Origin: Bacteroidota bacterium
GTDB lineage: Bacteria > Bacteroidota > Bacteroidia > NS11-12g > UBA955
NCBI GenBank assembly: GCA_963169345.1
Contig: CAUJCT010000053.1
Span: 1 to 64,000 of the forward strand
DNA: 64,000 nt
Direction: 5' to 3'
In this document: piece after piece, positions 28,110-35,193 of the stretch
How the letters are laid out: each line of letters opens with the position of its first letter
How positions within the stretch are numbered: position 1 is the stretch's first letter
Position numbers and translations under genes: made by a program
Notes under the pieces: model-generated
The model's input: the letters and a program-made list of their open reading frames with translations, nothing else
The model's database searches: none
What the model was told of the DNA's origin: nothing

Positions 28110-30179
28110 ATGCAGTTGCTGATTTCCAGTCCATGGTGGTTCATCCTCCTTTGTCTCCTAACAGGGTTTGTATATGCGTGGCTGCTGTACAAACCTACAT
28201 TTAAAGATACTCCACATAAAATAATGGCTGCTTTGAGATTTTTGAGCATTACATTATTGTGTTTCTTTTTATTGGGACCTATCCTGGTACGCACCATTAC
28301 TGAAGTTGAAAAACCAAAAATCCTCATGGTACTGGATAATTCTCAATCCATACAAGCCTCCGGAAATAATGGTTTTATTAAAAATACTTTCCTTAAAGAA
28401 TGGTACAATGTAAAGTCTAAATTAGGTGACGACTTTCAGGTTGAATATCTTAATATCGGCGGGGAAATAACGCCTTCTGATTCTTCTGACTTTTCAGCAA
28501 AACGAACCGATTTGGGCAAAATTTTCGATTATGTAAATAATACGTATGCCAAGCAAAATATCGGTGCAGTTATTTTAGCCAGTGATGGTATCTACAACAG
28601 GGGTGCCAGTCCTCTTTTTAAAACGCTCGATGCTCAGGCTCAATTTTATACCATCGGTTTGGGGGATAGCAGCATTAAAAAAGATTTGATTTTAAAATCT
28701 GCCAACACCAATTCAATTGCCTATCTCAACAACGAATTTCCAATTGAAATCAATCTGATTGCAAATGAATGCCAATCTCAAAGCACAACATTAAGCATCA
28801 GTGCGGAAGGTAAAATACTTCATTCGCAAAATATTCAAATTGACAAAAAGGATTTCTTTAAGTCCATCCTCGTCAACATTCCTGCCGACAAACCAGGCAA
28901 CAGACACCTCATTGTTACTCTTTCCAGTGTTTCCACCGAACATTCTGTCATCAATAATCGTAAAGATATCTTTATAGACATCATCGACGGAAGGGAAAAA
29001 ATATTGTTAGCATACAACGGGCCACATCCGGATATTGGTGCATTAAAAGAAGCCATCATGTCGAATAAGAATTATGAAGTCATTAGTTTACCGTATAATT
29101 CAATTGCCACAAAGGATATTGTAAACTTCTCTGTCGCCATTCTTCATCAGTTGCCTTCAAAAACTCAAAATGCCAAACCATTGATTTCAGCTTTGAGAGC
29201 TGCTAAAGTTCCAATTTGGATGATTACAGGTTCTCAATCAGCCATCGAACTTCTGTCTTTGGTTTCTCCACTTTCGAGAATTGATAGAAGCCAGGGTCGA
29301 ACAAATGAAGCACAGGCAGTTTATAATGAACAATTCAACGCCTTTACATTAGAGGACAATACAAGAAAAACTTTAATGGACTGGCCACCATTGATAACGC
29401 CTTATGGACAATATGCCGCAAGCAATTCAACTGAAATACTTGCCTACCAAAAAATTGGTTCAGTTGTCACCAATTACCCAATGTGGACCTTCAGCAATCA
29501 AAATGGGGAGAAAACAGCTTATTTATTTGGTGAAGGTTTTTGGAAATGGCGAATGCTCGACTATGTCGAAAATGAATCGCATACTGCCAGTAACGAACTG
29601 GTGGGCAAAACCATTCAATATTTAACAGTCAAAGAAGACAAACGAAAATTCAGAGTTTATCCGTTAAAACCTGTATTTGAAGAAGATGAAAATGTCAAAT
29701 TTATAGCAGAAGTTTACAATGCTTCTTATGAACTTGTCAATACATCTGAAGTAAAACTCAAAATTAAAAATGAAGCCGGACAAGTTTATGATTACAATTT
29801 CAGTAAAAATAACAAGAGCTACGGCCTTGAAATAGGTTTGCTTAACCCTGGAATCTATACTTATACAGCTAATATTTTAGGGTCAAATGAAAGTATTACG
29901 GGGAAAGTTATGGTGACTGCACTTCAAACCGAACTCATCAATACCAAAGCCGATTTTGGTCTGTTGCGTGATTTAAGTAAAAAATATGGAGGGCAGTTTA
30001 TTCACGCTGAAAATATCACATCTCTCTCTGAGCTTTTAAAGAAAAATGATAAGGTAACTGAGTTGACTTATTTCGAAAAAAGGCCTGACGACCTGATAAA
30101 TCTTAAATGGGTATTTTTCCTTTTGGCAGGACTAATTGCCGCTGAATGGTTTATACGTAAATACGAAGGAGGCTATTGA
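28110..30179 (+). CDS. VWA-like membrane protein
   Basis: 689 residues: two N-terminal membrane helices (about 6-26 and 37-60), a large periplasmic part and one C-terminal helix (about 665-682). The segment after the second helix (ILMVLDNSQSIQASG, about 72-86) has the DxSxS start of a von Willebrand A-like/MIDAS fold. Later (SVAILHQLPSKTQ.. VPIWMITGSQSA) it looks like the class I glutamine-amidotransferase-like fold found in similar Bacteroidota membrane proteins. Role unknown; related proteins sit near BatA/BatD or MoxR genes, absent here. Its TGA overlaps the following radical SAM ATG. Confidence 0.75.
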   Translation: MQLLISSPWWFILLCLLTGFVYAWLLYKPTFKDTPHKIMAALRFLSITLLCFFLLGPILVRTITEVEKPKILMVLDNSQSIQASGNNGFIKNTFLKEWYNVKSKLGDDFQVEYLNIGGEITPSDSSDFSAKRTDLGKIFDYVNNTYAKQNIGAVILASDGIYNRGASPLFKTLDAQAQFYTIGLGDSSIKKDLILKSANTNSIAYLNNEFPIEINLIANECQSQSTTLSISAEGKILHSQNIQIDKKDFFKSILVNIPADKPGNRHLIVTLSSVSTEHSVINNRKDIFIDIIDGREKILLAYNGPHPDIGALKEAIMSNKNYEVISLPYNSIATKDIVNFSVAILHQLPSKTQNAKPLISALRAAKVPIWMITGSQSAIELLSLVSPLSRIDRSQGRTNEAQAVYNEQFNAFTLEDNTRKTLMDWPPLITPYGQYAASNSTEILAYQKIGSVVTNYPMWTFSNQNGEKTAYLFGEGFWKWRMLDYVENESHTASNELVGKTIQYLTVKEDKRKFRVYPLKPVFEEDENVKFIAEVYNASYELVNTSEVKLKIKNEAGQVYDYNFSKNNKSYGLEIGLLNPGIYTYTANILGSNESITGKVMVTALQTELINTKADFGLLRDLSKKYGGQFIHAENITSLSELLKKNDKVTELTYFEKRPDDLINLKWVFFLLAGLIAAEWFIRKYEGGY
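30166..30172 (+). promoter_or_regulatory. Strong Shine-Dalgarno site before radical SAM gene
   Basis: AAGGAGG lies 6 nt before the ATG at 30179. Strong SD sites are rare in this window, where most genes begin almost directly after the -7 box. It may allow reinitiation at the overlapping TGATG junction. Confidence 0.55.
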
Positions 30180-31156
30180 TGGGACTGGTTATACAAAATA
30201 AGCCTGTATTGTGTAACTATTATGTGACTTACAGATGTAATGCCAAATGCAGTTTCTGTGATATCTGGGAGAAACCCTCTCCTTATGTGACCATAGAAAA
30301 TGCCGAAGCCAATATGAAAGACCTCAAACGTTTGGGCGTCAAAATAATTGACTTTACAGGTGGTGAACCTTTATTGCACAGAGGATTGCCTGAACTATTA
30401 AAAATGGCGAAATCACTGGGGTTCATTACAACAGTTACTACCAATACCTTATTGTATCCAAAAATGGCGGAACGTTTAAAAGGGCTGATTGATATGCTAC
30501 ATTTTTCTCTTGATTCATCAGATCCTGAAAAACACAATGCCAGCAGAGGTGTTCAACTTTTCGACCATTTTGAATCGTCGATTGAAATTGCAAAACAGCT
30601 GGGAGAAAGGCCTGATATCTTGTTTACAGTATTTAGCGACAATATAGATGAGATTGAAAGTGTTTACCAAAAGTATTGTCTGCCAAACAATCTGATGCTG
30701 ATTCTAAACCCTGTTTTTGAATACAATGACGTAGGTTCAGAACTTAGTGCCGATGACCTGGCTAAACTTGAGAAATGGTCAAGCAAGCGACTGGTATATC
30801 TCAACAAAGCATTTCTTGAACTCAGGAAGAAAGGGGGCAATCAAATAGAACAACCGGTTTGCCGAGCAGCAGATACAACCATTGTCATTTCACCTGAAAA
30901 CAAGCTGATGATGCCTTGCTATCATCTGGGATTAGAATCGCTGGATATAGACAACCAACTTTACGAATTAAGACAAAGTAAAAAAGTAAAAGAGATGGCT
31001 AAAATGCAGGGCAGACATGAGGCTTGCAAAGGTTGTACGGTCAATTGTTATATGCAACCAAGCTTTGCGACTGAACTAAGCAAATACTGGCTCCTTTCCT
31101 TACCTTCTACACTCAAATACAACCTGGCAAAGGGCACCTGGAAGGAACTGATTTAG
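30179..31156 (+). CDS. Radical SAM protein with C-terminal Cys cluster (SPASM-like)
   Basis: 325 residues. The [4Fe-4S] motif CxxxCxxC is Cys20, Cys24, Cys27 (RCNAKCSFCDIW), and the GGEPLL motif lies near residues 61-66. The C-terminal region has further cysteines (PVCRAADTT, MMPCYHLG, HEACKGCTVNCYM), as in SPASM/twitch domains that hold auxiliary clusters. Such enzymes modify peptides, lipids or cofactors; the substrate here is unknown. The ATG overlaps the stop of the VWA-like gene (TGATG) behind a strong SD, so it is translationally coupled to a membrane protein. Convergent with the dioxygenase gene (4 bp overlap). Confidence 0.87.
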   Translation: MGLVIQNKPVLCNYYVTYRCNAKCSFCDIWEKPSPYVTIENAEANMKDLKRLGVKIIDFTGGEPLLHRGLPELLKMAKSLGFITTVTTNTLLYPKMAERLKGLIDMLHFSLDSSDPEKHNASRGVQLFDHFESSIEIAKQLGERPDILFTVFSDNIDEIESVYQKYCLPNNLMLILNPVFEYNDVGSELSADDLAKLEKWSSKRLVYLNKAFLELRKKGGNQIEQPVCRAADTTIVISPENKLMMPCYHLGLESLDIDNQLYELRQSKKVKEMAKMQGRHEACKGCTVNCYMQPSFATELSKYWLLSLPSTLKYNLAKGTWKELI

Positions 31157-31686
31157 ACAAAACGAGGGTCTGTCTCCATAACATGACCGCAAGACTTACA
31201 AGTGCGGAGCTCTTCATTACCATAATATTCTTTAAATCTTGGCAGGAAGTCCTTCTCAATATCATGCAATTCAAAGTACGCTGCATGCAAAGGATGGTTA
31301 CATTTTTCGCAGAACCAAAGCAATCCGTCGGTAAAGCCCTTACCAGCCCTAACACGTTCAAATACCAATCCTAATGAGCCTTCAGACCTTACAGGTGAAT
31401 GTGGAACTTTAGCCGGAAGCAAGAACATATCTCCCGCAGTTAACGGCACATCCACAGCTTTTCCTTCCTGTTGAATACGCACGGTTATATCACCCTCCAG
31501 CTGATAGAAAAACTCTTCCGTTTCATTGTAATGATAATCTTTGCGGGCATTTGGTCCTGCTACAATCATAACAATAAAATCACCTGCACCTACCGTCAGA
31601 TTTTTATTCCCAACAGGAGGTTTTAAAAGATGACGGTTGTCTTCTATCCATTTATTAAAATTGAAAGGTGGTTTGATATCAGTCAT
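31153..31686 (-). CDS. haaO: 3-hydroxyanthranilate 3,4-dioxygenase
   Basis: Opens the ring of 3-hydroxyanthranilate to 2-amino-3-carboxymuconate semialdehyde in the kynurenine pathway (tryptophan degradation or quinolinate/NAD synthesis). Cupin of 177 residues. Catalytic iron ligands are His52, Glu58 and His96 (KDYHYNETEEFF, KVPHSP). The bacterial C-terminal rubredoxin-like site is complete: Cys126/129 (CEKC) and Cys163/166 (CKSC). These positions sit one residue from those of the characterised Cupriavidus enzyme. A perfect -7 box 4 nt before the ATG indicates a leaderless mRNA. The other kynurenine-pathway genes are not adjacent; a likely partner lies at 63.6 kb. Confidence 0.96.
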   Translation of the reverse strand: MTDIKPPFNFNKWIEDNRHLLKPPVGNKNLTVGAGDFIVMIVAGPNARKDYHYNETEEFFYQLEGDITVRIQQEGKAVDVPLTAGDMFLLPAKVPHSPVRSEGSLGLVFERVRAGKGFTDGLLWFCEKCNHPLHAAYFELHDIEKDFLPRFKEYYGNEELRTCKSCGHVMETDPRFV

Positions 31687-31690
31687 GAGT

Positions 31691-31698
31691 CAAAAGTA
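31691..31698 (-). promoter_or_regulatory. -7 box of haaO
   Basis: Minus-strand TACTTTTG, exact consensus, only 4 nt before the ATG at 31686. Confidence 0.6.
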
Positions 31699-31813
31699 GC
31701 AAAAAACTAATAAAATGAAAAGCTATTTCAACCCGATAGTACTGAAAATTCGATGCTAATACTTCTAATGCTCGTTTTTAATTGCGGTTTTAATAACAAC
31801 TTAACAATTTCTC

Positions 31814-31821
31814 TATATTCG
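31814..31821 (+). promoter_or_regulatory. -7 box of acyltransferase pair
   Basis: TATATTCG, one mismatch to TAnnTTTG, 4 nt before the ATG at 31826. Confidence 0.45.
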
Positions 31822-31825
31822 CAGA

Positions 31826-32701
31826 ATGAATGAAGAAAGTCAGGATTTACCCTTGATTAATGTCAGAAAGGTGTTTCACGATAAAAACCCCGGGCTGGCC
31901 AAATGGATTCCGGGGTTCATGTACCGATTTTTTGAAAAATTAATACGGCAGGAAGAAATGAACCGTATGCTGGTAAAGGCTAAAGGCCTGAAAGGTGTTG
32001 ATTTTGCACGCTCTTGCTTCAATGAAATTGGAGTTAAAATTGAATCTAAAAACCAGCATTATGTTCCTGCAAGCGGAAGAGTTATTATAGCTGCCAATCA
32101 CCCATTGGGCGGACTGGATGGCATGGGGTTCATCAGCGAAGTACATAAAATTCGCCCGGATGTTAAATTCCTGGTAAACGATATTTTAATGAATGTCAAA
32201 CCACTTCAGGATGTCTTTCTGGGTGTTAATAAACATGGTGCCAATGCCAAACGCTCACTTATACAGGTAGAAAGACAATTTGCCTCTGATTCGGCTACAC
32301 TTATATTTCCGGCCGGTATGGTATCACGACTTCAAAACGGACGCATTTTCGATTTATCCTGGCATAAAAGTTACATCACTAAATCTGTCAAATACCAAAC
32401 AGATATTATCCCGGCATTTGTCGAAGGCACCAACAGTCCGAAGTTTTACAGAGTAGCCAAATGGCGCAAAAGGTTAGGCATCAAACTCAATATTGAAATG
32501 CTATTATTGCCTCAGGAAATGTTTTTTCAGAAAGGCAAAACCATAACCATTCATTTTGGAAAGCCAATTCCGGCTTATATAATTAAGAATATAGGTGAAC
32601 ACCATAGAATTTCTAATGCGATGAGGCATTTTGTCTATACATTAAAGGACAATCCAGATGGAGATTTTGTCCAATTTTATGAGAGTTTTAAGCAGAAATA
32701 A
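31826..32701 (+). CDS. Lysophospholipid-type O-acyltransferase (GlsA/OlsA-like)
   Basis: 291 residues, PlsC-like acyltransferase fold. The catalytic motif is at His92-Asp98 (NHPLGGLDGM), with five rather than the usual four residues between His and Asp, as in the hemolysin-like branch of the family. The second block FPAGMVSR is near 170. No clear signal peptide; probably a peripheral inner-membrane protein. The next gene is an OlsB-like GNAT enzyme. This pair matches glsA/glsB of Bacteroides, which build glycine lipids: GlsB adds the amide-linked 3-hydroxy fatty acid, GlsA adds the ester-linked one. The amino-acid head group here (glycine, serine-glycine, ornithine) is not determined by sequence. 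Confidence 0.83.
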   Translation: MNEESQDLPLINVRKVFHDKNPGLAKWIPGFMYRFFEKLIRQEEMNRMLVKAKGLKGVDFARSCFNEIGVKIESKNQHYVPASGRVIIAANHPLGGLDGMGFISEVHKIRPDVKFLVNDILMNVKPLQDVFLGVNKHGANAKRSLIQVERQFASDSATLIFPAGMVSRLQNGRIFDLSWHKSYITKSVKYQTDIIPAFVEGTNSPKFYRVAKWRKRLGIKLNIEMLLLPQEMFFQKGKTITIHFGKPIPAYIIKNIGEHHRISNAMRHFVYTLKDNPDGDFVQFYESFKQK

Positions 32702-32737
32702 ATTTTTTCCTATATTTACCACTAGAAATCGACAAGC

Positions 32738-33685
32738 ATGCAGGAGATTATAGCCCCTATAGACAGACAAATACTAGAAGAAGAACTCAATGACAGCGTT
32801 TTTGTTAGACCTACCAATAACGGAGGCAATAAGCTGTATATAATTGATTGCCATAACGCTCCAAATACTTTAAAAGAAATTGGCCGACTCCGCGAATTGT
32901 CTTTCAGAATGGCCGGAGGAGGAACAGGCAAGGATTGCGATTTGGATGAGTTCGATTTTGGACCATCTGCCTATAAGCAACTCATTGTTTGGCACCCGGA
33001 GGATAAAGAGATTATTGGTGGTTACAGGTTTATTCTTACCAAAGATGCGCGACAATCGGATGGTAATTATCATTTAGCTACAACCGAGATCTATGAGTTC
33101 AGTGAGCGCATGAAGAACTTCTATTTTTTAAAGACCATCGAACTAGGTCGCTCATTTGTGCAGCCAAAATACCAGCCGAGTGCCGAAAACAGAAAGGGAT
33201 TATTTAGTTTGGACAATCTTTGGGACGGCTTGGGTGCATTGATCATCAATTACCCTGAAGTTGAGTATTTCTTTGGCAAAGTCACCATGTATACTCATTT
33301 CAACAGAGAGGCCAGAGATTTGATTTTAACTTTCATGCATCATTATTTCCCTGACCATGAGAATTTGATCAAAGTTGAAAATCCGATAGGTATAGAACAT
33401 GATACCAGTGAATTTAAGCAATCGCTGGAGGGCCTGGATTATAAAGCGGGTCATGTGGTATTAAATACAAGAGTAAGGGCATTAGGCGAAAACATACCAC
33501 CCTTATTCAATTCATATATGAATACGAGTCCTACGATGAAAACCTTTCCAACCTGTGTGAACACCCACTTTGGAGACGTCGAGGAGACGGGTATAATGGT
33601 AACAATTGCCGACATTTATGAGTCAAAAAAGGACAGGCATGTCAGCAGTTATTTAAAATATCTGGAGGCCAAATCACACTCCTAA
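32738..33685 (+). CDS. N-acyltransferase, OlsB/GlsB-like GNAT
   Basis: 315 residues. A GNAT-type fold of the OlsB/hemolysin-like family with RLRELSFRMAGGGTGKDCDLDEFD (in pieces, about 48-71), GGYRFILTKDA (about 88-98) and ELGRSFVQPKYQ (about 129-140), which are the acyl-ACP/amino-acid-binding blocks. It probably N-acylates glycine or another amino acid with a 3-hydroxy fatty acid, giving the mono-acylated precursor for the upstream O-acyltransferase. It starts 36 nt after that gene. Its last codons run into an intrinsic terminator. Known from Bacteroides glsB; the specific head group is inferred. Confidence 0.83.
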   Translation: MQEIIAPIDRQILEEELNDSVFVRPTNNGGNKLYIIDCHNAPNTLKEIGRLRELSFRMAGGGTGKDCDLDEFDFGPSAYKQLIVWHPEDKEIIGGYRFILTKDARQSDGNYHLATTEIYEFSERMKNFYFLKTIELGRSFVQPKYQPSAENRKGLFSLDNLWDGLGALIINYPEVEYFFGKVTMYTHFNREARDLILTFMHHYFPDHENLIKVENPIGIEHDTSEFKQSLEGLDYKAGHVVLNTRVRALGENIPPLFNSYMNTSPTMKTFPTCVNTHFGDVEETGIMVTIADIYESKKDRHVSSYLKYLEAKSHS

Positions 33686-33728
33686 GCCTTGTAAATCAAG
33701 GAAAGGAGTAAGATTAAAATTTTTTTTT
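33678..33728 (+). terminator. Intrinsic terminator of acyltransferase pair
   Basis: A two-part stem: ACTCCT (33678-33683) with AGGAGT (33704-33709), and CCTTG (33687-33691) with CAAGG (33697-33701). A run of eight T follows at 33721-33728. The left arm includes the stop-codon region of the GNAT gene. Confidence 0.65.
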
Positions 33729-33755
33729 GCAAAAAAGAATTTATGGCTATATTTG
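33726..33755 (+). promoter_or_regulatory. tRNA-Asn promoter
   Basis: TTTG at 33726-33729, an 18 nt spacer and TATATTTG at 33748-33755, a full consensus match. The TTTG shares bases with the T-run of the preceding terminator. It lies 22 nt upstream of the mature tRNA 5' end. Confidence 0.75.
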
Positions 33756-33777
33756 CACTCCTTTTTAGGAAAAAGAC

Positions 33778-33851
33778 TCCTCAATAGCTCAGCTGGTTAG
33801 AGCGAGTGACTGTTAATCACTAGGTCCCTGGTTCGAGCCCAGGTTGGGGAG
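33778..33851 (+). tRNA. tRNA-Asn (GTT)
   Basis: Complete cloverleaf of 74 nt. The acceptor stem TCCTCAA pairs with TTGGGGA (one G-U), and the discriminator is G. D-arm is GCTC/GAGC. Anticodon arm AGTGA/TCACT has loop CTGTTAA, anticodon GTT. T-arm CCTGG/CCAGG has loop TTCGAGC. The 3' CCA is not encoded. It has its own consensus promoter and terminator. It is the parent of the inverted 3' copy and probably of the 3' half of the broken tRNA found downstream. Confidence 0.97.
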
Positions 33852-33900
33852 CAACAAAAAGCCGCAAGTCTGCGGCTTTTTTTATGCCCCCAACCTGGGC
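33837..33900. repeat. Inverted copy of tRNA-Asn 3' end flanking its terminator
   Basis: GCCCAGGTTGGGG (33837-33849, tRNA T-arm/acceptor 3' strand) recurs as its exact reverse complement CCCCAACCTGGGC at 33888-33900. The 13 bp repeat brackets the tRNA terminator, so a pre-tRNA read-through transcript could fold its 3' end into a competing hairpin. Confidence 0.85.
33857..33883 (+). terminator. tRNA-Asn terminator
   Basis: AAAAGCCGCA pairs with TGCGGCTTTT around loop AGTC, followed by further T. Classical intrinsic terminator. Confidence 0.85.
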
Positions 33901-33921
33901 GAGAAGTGCAGCGCAGCGAAA

Positions 33922-33972
33922 TCCCGAATTAGAGATTGTGCGAGGTACGAGCGACAAGCTCTTATTTCGGGA
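33922..33972. repeat. TCCCG...CGGGA dyad upstream of GIY-YIG gene
   Basis: Arms TCCCGAATTAGAG (33922-33934) and CTCTTATTTCGGGA (33959-33972) are near-perfect inverted repeats with a 24 nt centre. The ends share the TCCCG/CGGGA signature with the two palindromes inside the tRNA remnant. GC-richer than its surroundings. Confidence 0.7.
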
Positions 33973-33998
33973 AGCCCATAAATACTAAAACTTATAAT

Positions 33999-34304
33999 AT
34001 GTTTTACATTTATATCCTATTTTCAGAAACAATAAACAAATACTACATAGGTCAATCGCAGGACCCATGGAATAGATTGGAACAACACAACGAAAATACA
34101 CCGGATAAATACACCGGCAAATCAAAAGACTGGACACTAAAAGCCGTATTTGAAATAAAAGGCAACAGAAGTGATGCAGTAAAAATTGAACAATTCATCA
34201 AGAGTCAAAAATCCAAAAAACTCACTGAGAAACTGATAGAACCTTCAACTGAATTGGATGGGAAATTAGCTCAGCTGGTCAGAGTCCCGCACGTGCGGGA
34301 TTAA
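33999..34304 (+). CDS. Small GIY-YIG nuclease-domain protein
   Basis: 101 residues. GIY-YIG motif in the variant form YIYIL (3-7) and YYIGQS (15-20). The conserved Arg is probably Arg26, and an acidic helix follows (KIEQFIKSQKSKK). This family has standalone members in Bacteroidota often called endonucleases; function mostly unproven. The frame is open upstream to 33936, but the ATG at 33999 starts directly at the domain. The last 13 or so residues (ending LAQLVRVPHVRD) are encoded by the tRNA-like remnant and its first palindrome, so the nuclease gene and remnant are physically fused. It sits between a tRNA-Asn and the broken copy, like a tRNA-targeted mobile unit. Confidence 0.82.
   Translation: MFYIYILFSETINKYYIGQSQDPWNRLEQHNENTPDKYTGKSKDWTLKAVFEIKGNRSDAVKIEQFIKSQKSKKLTEKLIEPSTELDGKLAQLVRVPHVRD
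34285..34300. repeat. 16 bp perfect palindrome in tRNA remnant (copy 1)
   Basis: TCCCGCACGTGCGGGA is fully self-complementary. It replaces the ten bases CGAGTGACTG of the intact tRNA. Confidence 0.9.
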
Positions 34305-34317
34305 TCACTAGGTCCCT

Positions 34318-34333
34318 TCCCGTAGGTACGGGA
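34318..34333. repeat. 16 bp palindrome in tRNA remnant (copy 2)
   Basis: TCCCGTAGGTACGGGA: seven-base arms around GG. It replaces the T-loop and half of the T-stem. It shares TCCCG/CGGGA ends with copy 1 and with the dyad at 33922-33972. Confidence 0.88.
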
Positions 34334-34355
34334 TAGGTTGGGGAGCAAAAGATCA

Positions 34356-35105
34356 ATGAACAACATCACTTCAAAAAACAATTCTCAAAGTTCATTCGTT
34401 ATCCTTATATTTACACTTGAATTGAACCCTATATTTATATATATCATTAGGCCAAGACTCAATTTTATCCTGATCCTTCTCCTTAGTTTATTAAGTCATA
34501 TAAATTACTTATCCGCTCAATCCAACTCCTTCTCCTCTGCCCTCAAATCTAAAAAAGAATTCATTTACGGCATCGATAACCGCCGTACACATATCAAAGA
34601 CCACAATGCGCTCATCTATGGCGCCTATTTAGGTATTGGATTTGGTGGCAGAGTTAAATTTAAATTTGGTATCAGTGGCACTCCCTTCGAAAAAGGTAAA
34701 TTTGTAGATGCACAAGGCCATATTAAACGCAACAGGCTCATCTTTGGTACTATTGGCGAAGAATATGATTTTTACATCAAAAACAAATTCAGACTCACTT
34801 CTTATGTCCAATTTGGAGCCGGTTATAACTACTACCGCATCATCGATTCTTTAGATACTGAAAAATCCAAAGGTAGCAATCTTATTCTTCCGCTCGAACT
34901 GGGTATACATGCCAATTACGATGTTCTCCCGTGGTTAAGAGCTAAATTGGGCGGAGGATGGCGCTTTGTGTTTCCAGATTATTCCTCTGACTTAAGTGGT
35001 TATTATATTAAAATCGGGTTTAGTGTAAATACGCGACTACTGATGGCTAAATATCGCAGTTGCAGAGAAAACAGGAAAGCAGAAAGATTGAGTTTTAGTC
35101 TGTAA
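34356..35105 (+). CDS. Predicted outer-membrane/beta-rich exported protein
   Basis: Up to 249 residues. Alternating hydrophobic/polar segments with many Gly and aromatic residues (LGIGFGGRVKFKFGIS, FRLTSYVQFGAGYNYY, WLRAKLGGGWRF, GYYIKIGFSVN) suggest a small beta-barrel. A signal peptide-like stretch ending LSHINYLSAQ lies well inside the N-terminus (about residues 35-55). The true start may therefore be a non-ATG codon some 25-35 codons downstream of the ATG at 34356. No family recognised. A longer frame begins inside the tRNA remnant at a TTG and is rejected. Confidence 0.6.
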   Translation: MNNITSKNNSQSSFVILIFTLELNPIFIYIIRPRLNFILILLLSLLSHINYLSAQSNSFSSALKSKKEFIYGIDNRRTHIKDHNALIYGAYLGIGFGGRVKFKFGISGTPFEKGKFVDAQGHIKRNRLIFGTIGEEYDFYIKNKFRLTSYVQFGAGYNYYRIIDSLDTEKSKGSNLILPLELGIHANYDVLPWLRAKLGGGWRFVFPDYSSDLSGYYIKIGFSVNTRLLMAKYRSCRENRKAERLSFSL

Positions 35106-35177
35106 TATTTCTGACATCTTAGTGTCACTGCTAAGTAAGAATTTTTCATGCACTTCATTTGTAACCCTAATTATTCA

Positions 35178-35185
35178 TATTTTTG
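35178..35185 (+). promoter_or_regulatory. -7 box of T9SS protein gene
   Basis: TATTTTTG, exact consensus, 8 nt before the ATG at 35194; a TTTG 16 nt further upstream (35158-35161) is slightly close for -33. Decides the start against an ORF extension to 35122. Confidence 0.6.
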
Positions 35186-35193
35186 AATATTGC

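Larger units (their letters stand above)
34260..34346 (+). pseudogene. Broken tRNA-Asn-like copy interrupted by two palindromes
   Basis: The D-arm part (TAGCTCAGCTGGT, 34267-34279), the anticodon-arm 3' half with variable loop (TTAATCACTAGGTCCCT, 34301-34317) and the 3' end (AGGTTGGGGAGCA, 34335-34347) match the intact tRNA-Asn almost exactly. The 5' acceptor strand (GGGAAAT) does not and looks more like a tRNA-Ala-type start, so the copy may be chimeric. The anticodon-arm 5' half and the T-loop region are each replaced by a 16 bp palindrome; no cloverleaf can form. Confidence 0.8.

Noticed and set aside
34338..34355. TTG start of the barrel-like gene inside the tRNA remnant
   Set aside because: The extra residues come from tRNA sequence and an ATG is available at 34356.
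33600..34400. CRISPR or integron interpretation of the palindromes
   Set aside because: Only three related dyads at irregular spacing, with no spacers, cas genes or integrase.
35122..35193. Longer T9SS gene beginning at 35122
   Set aside because: The -7 box at 35178-35185 lies inside it and the signal peptide starts at the Met at 35194.
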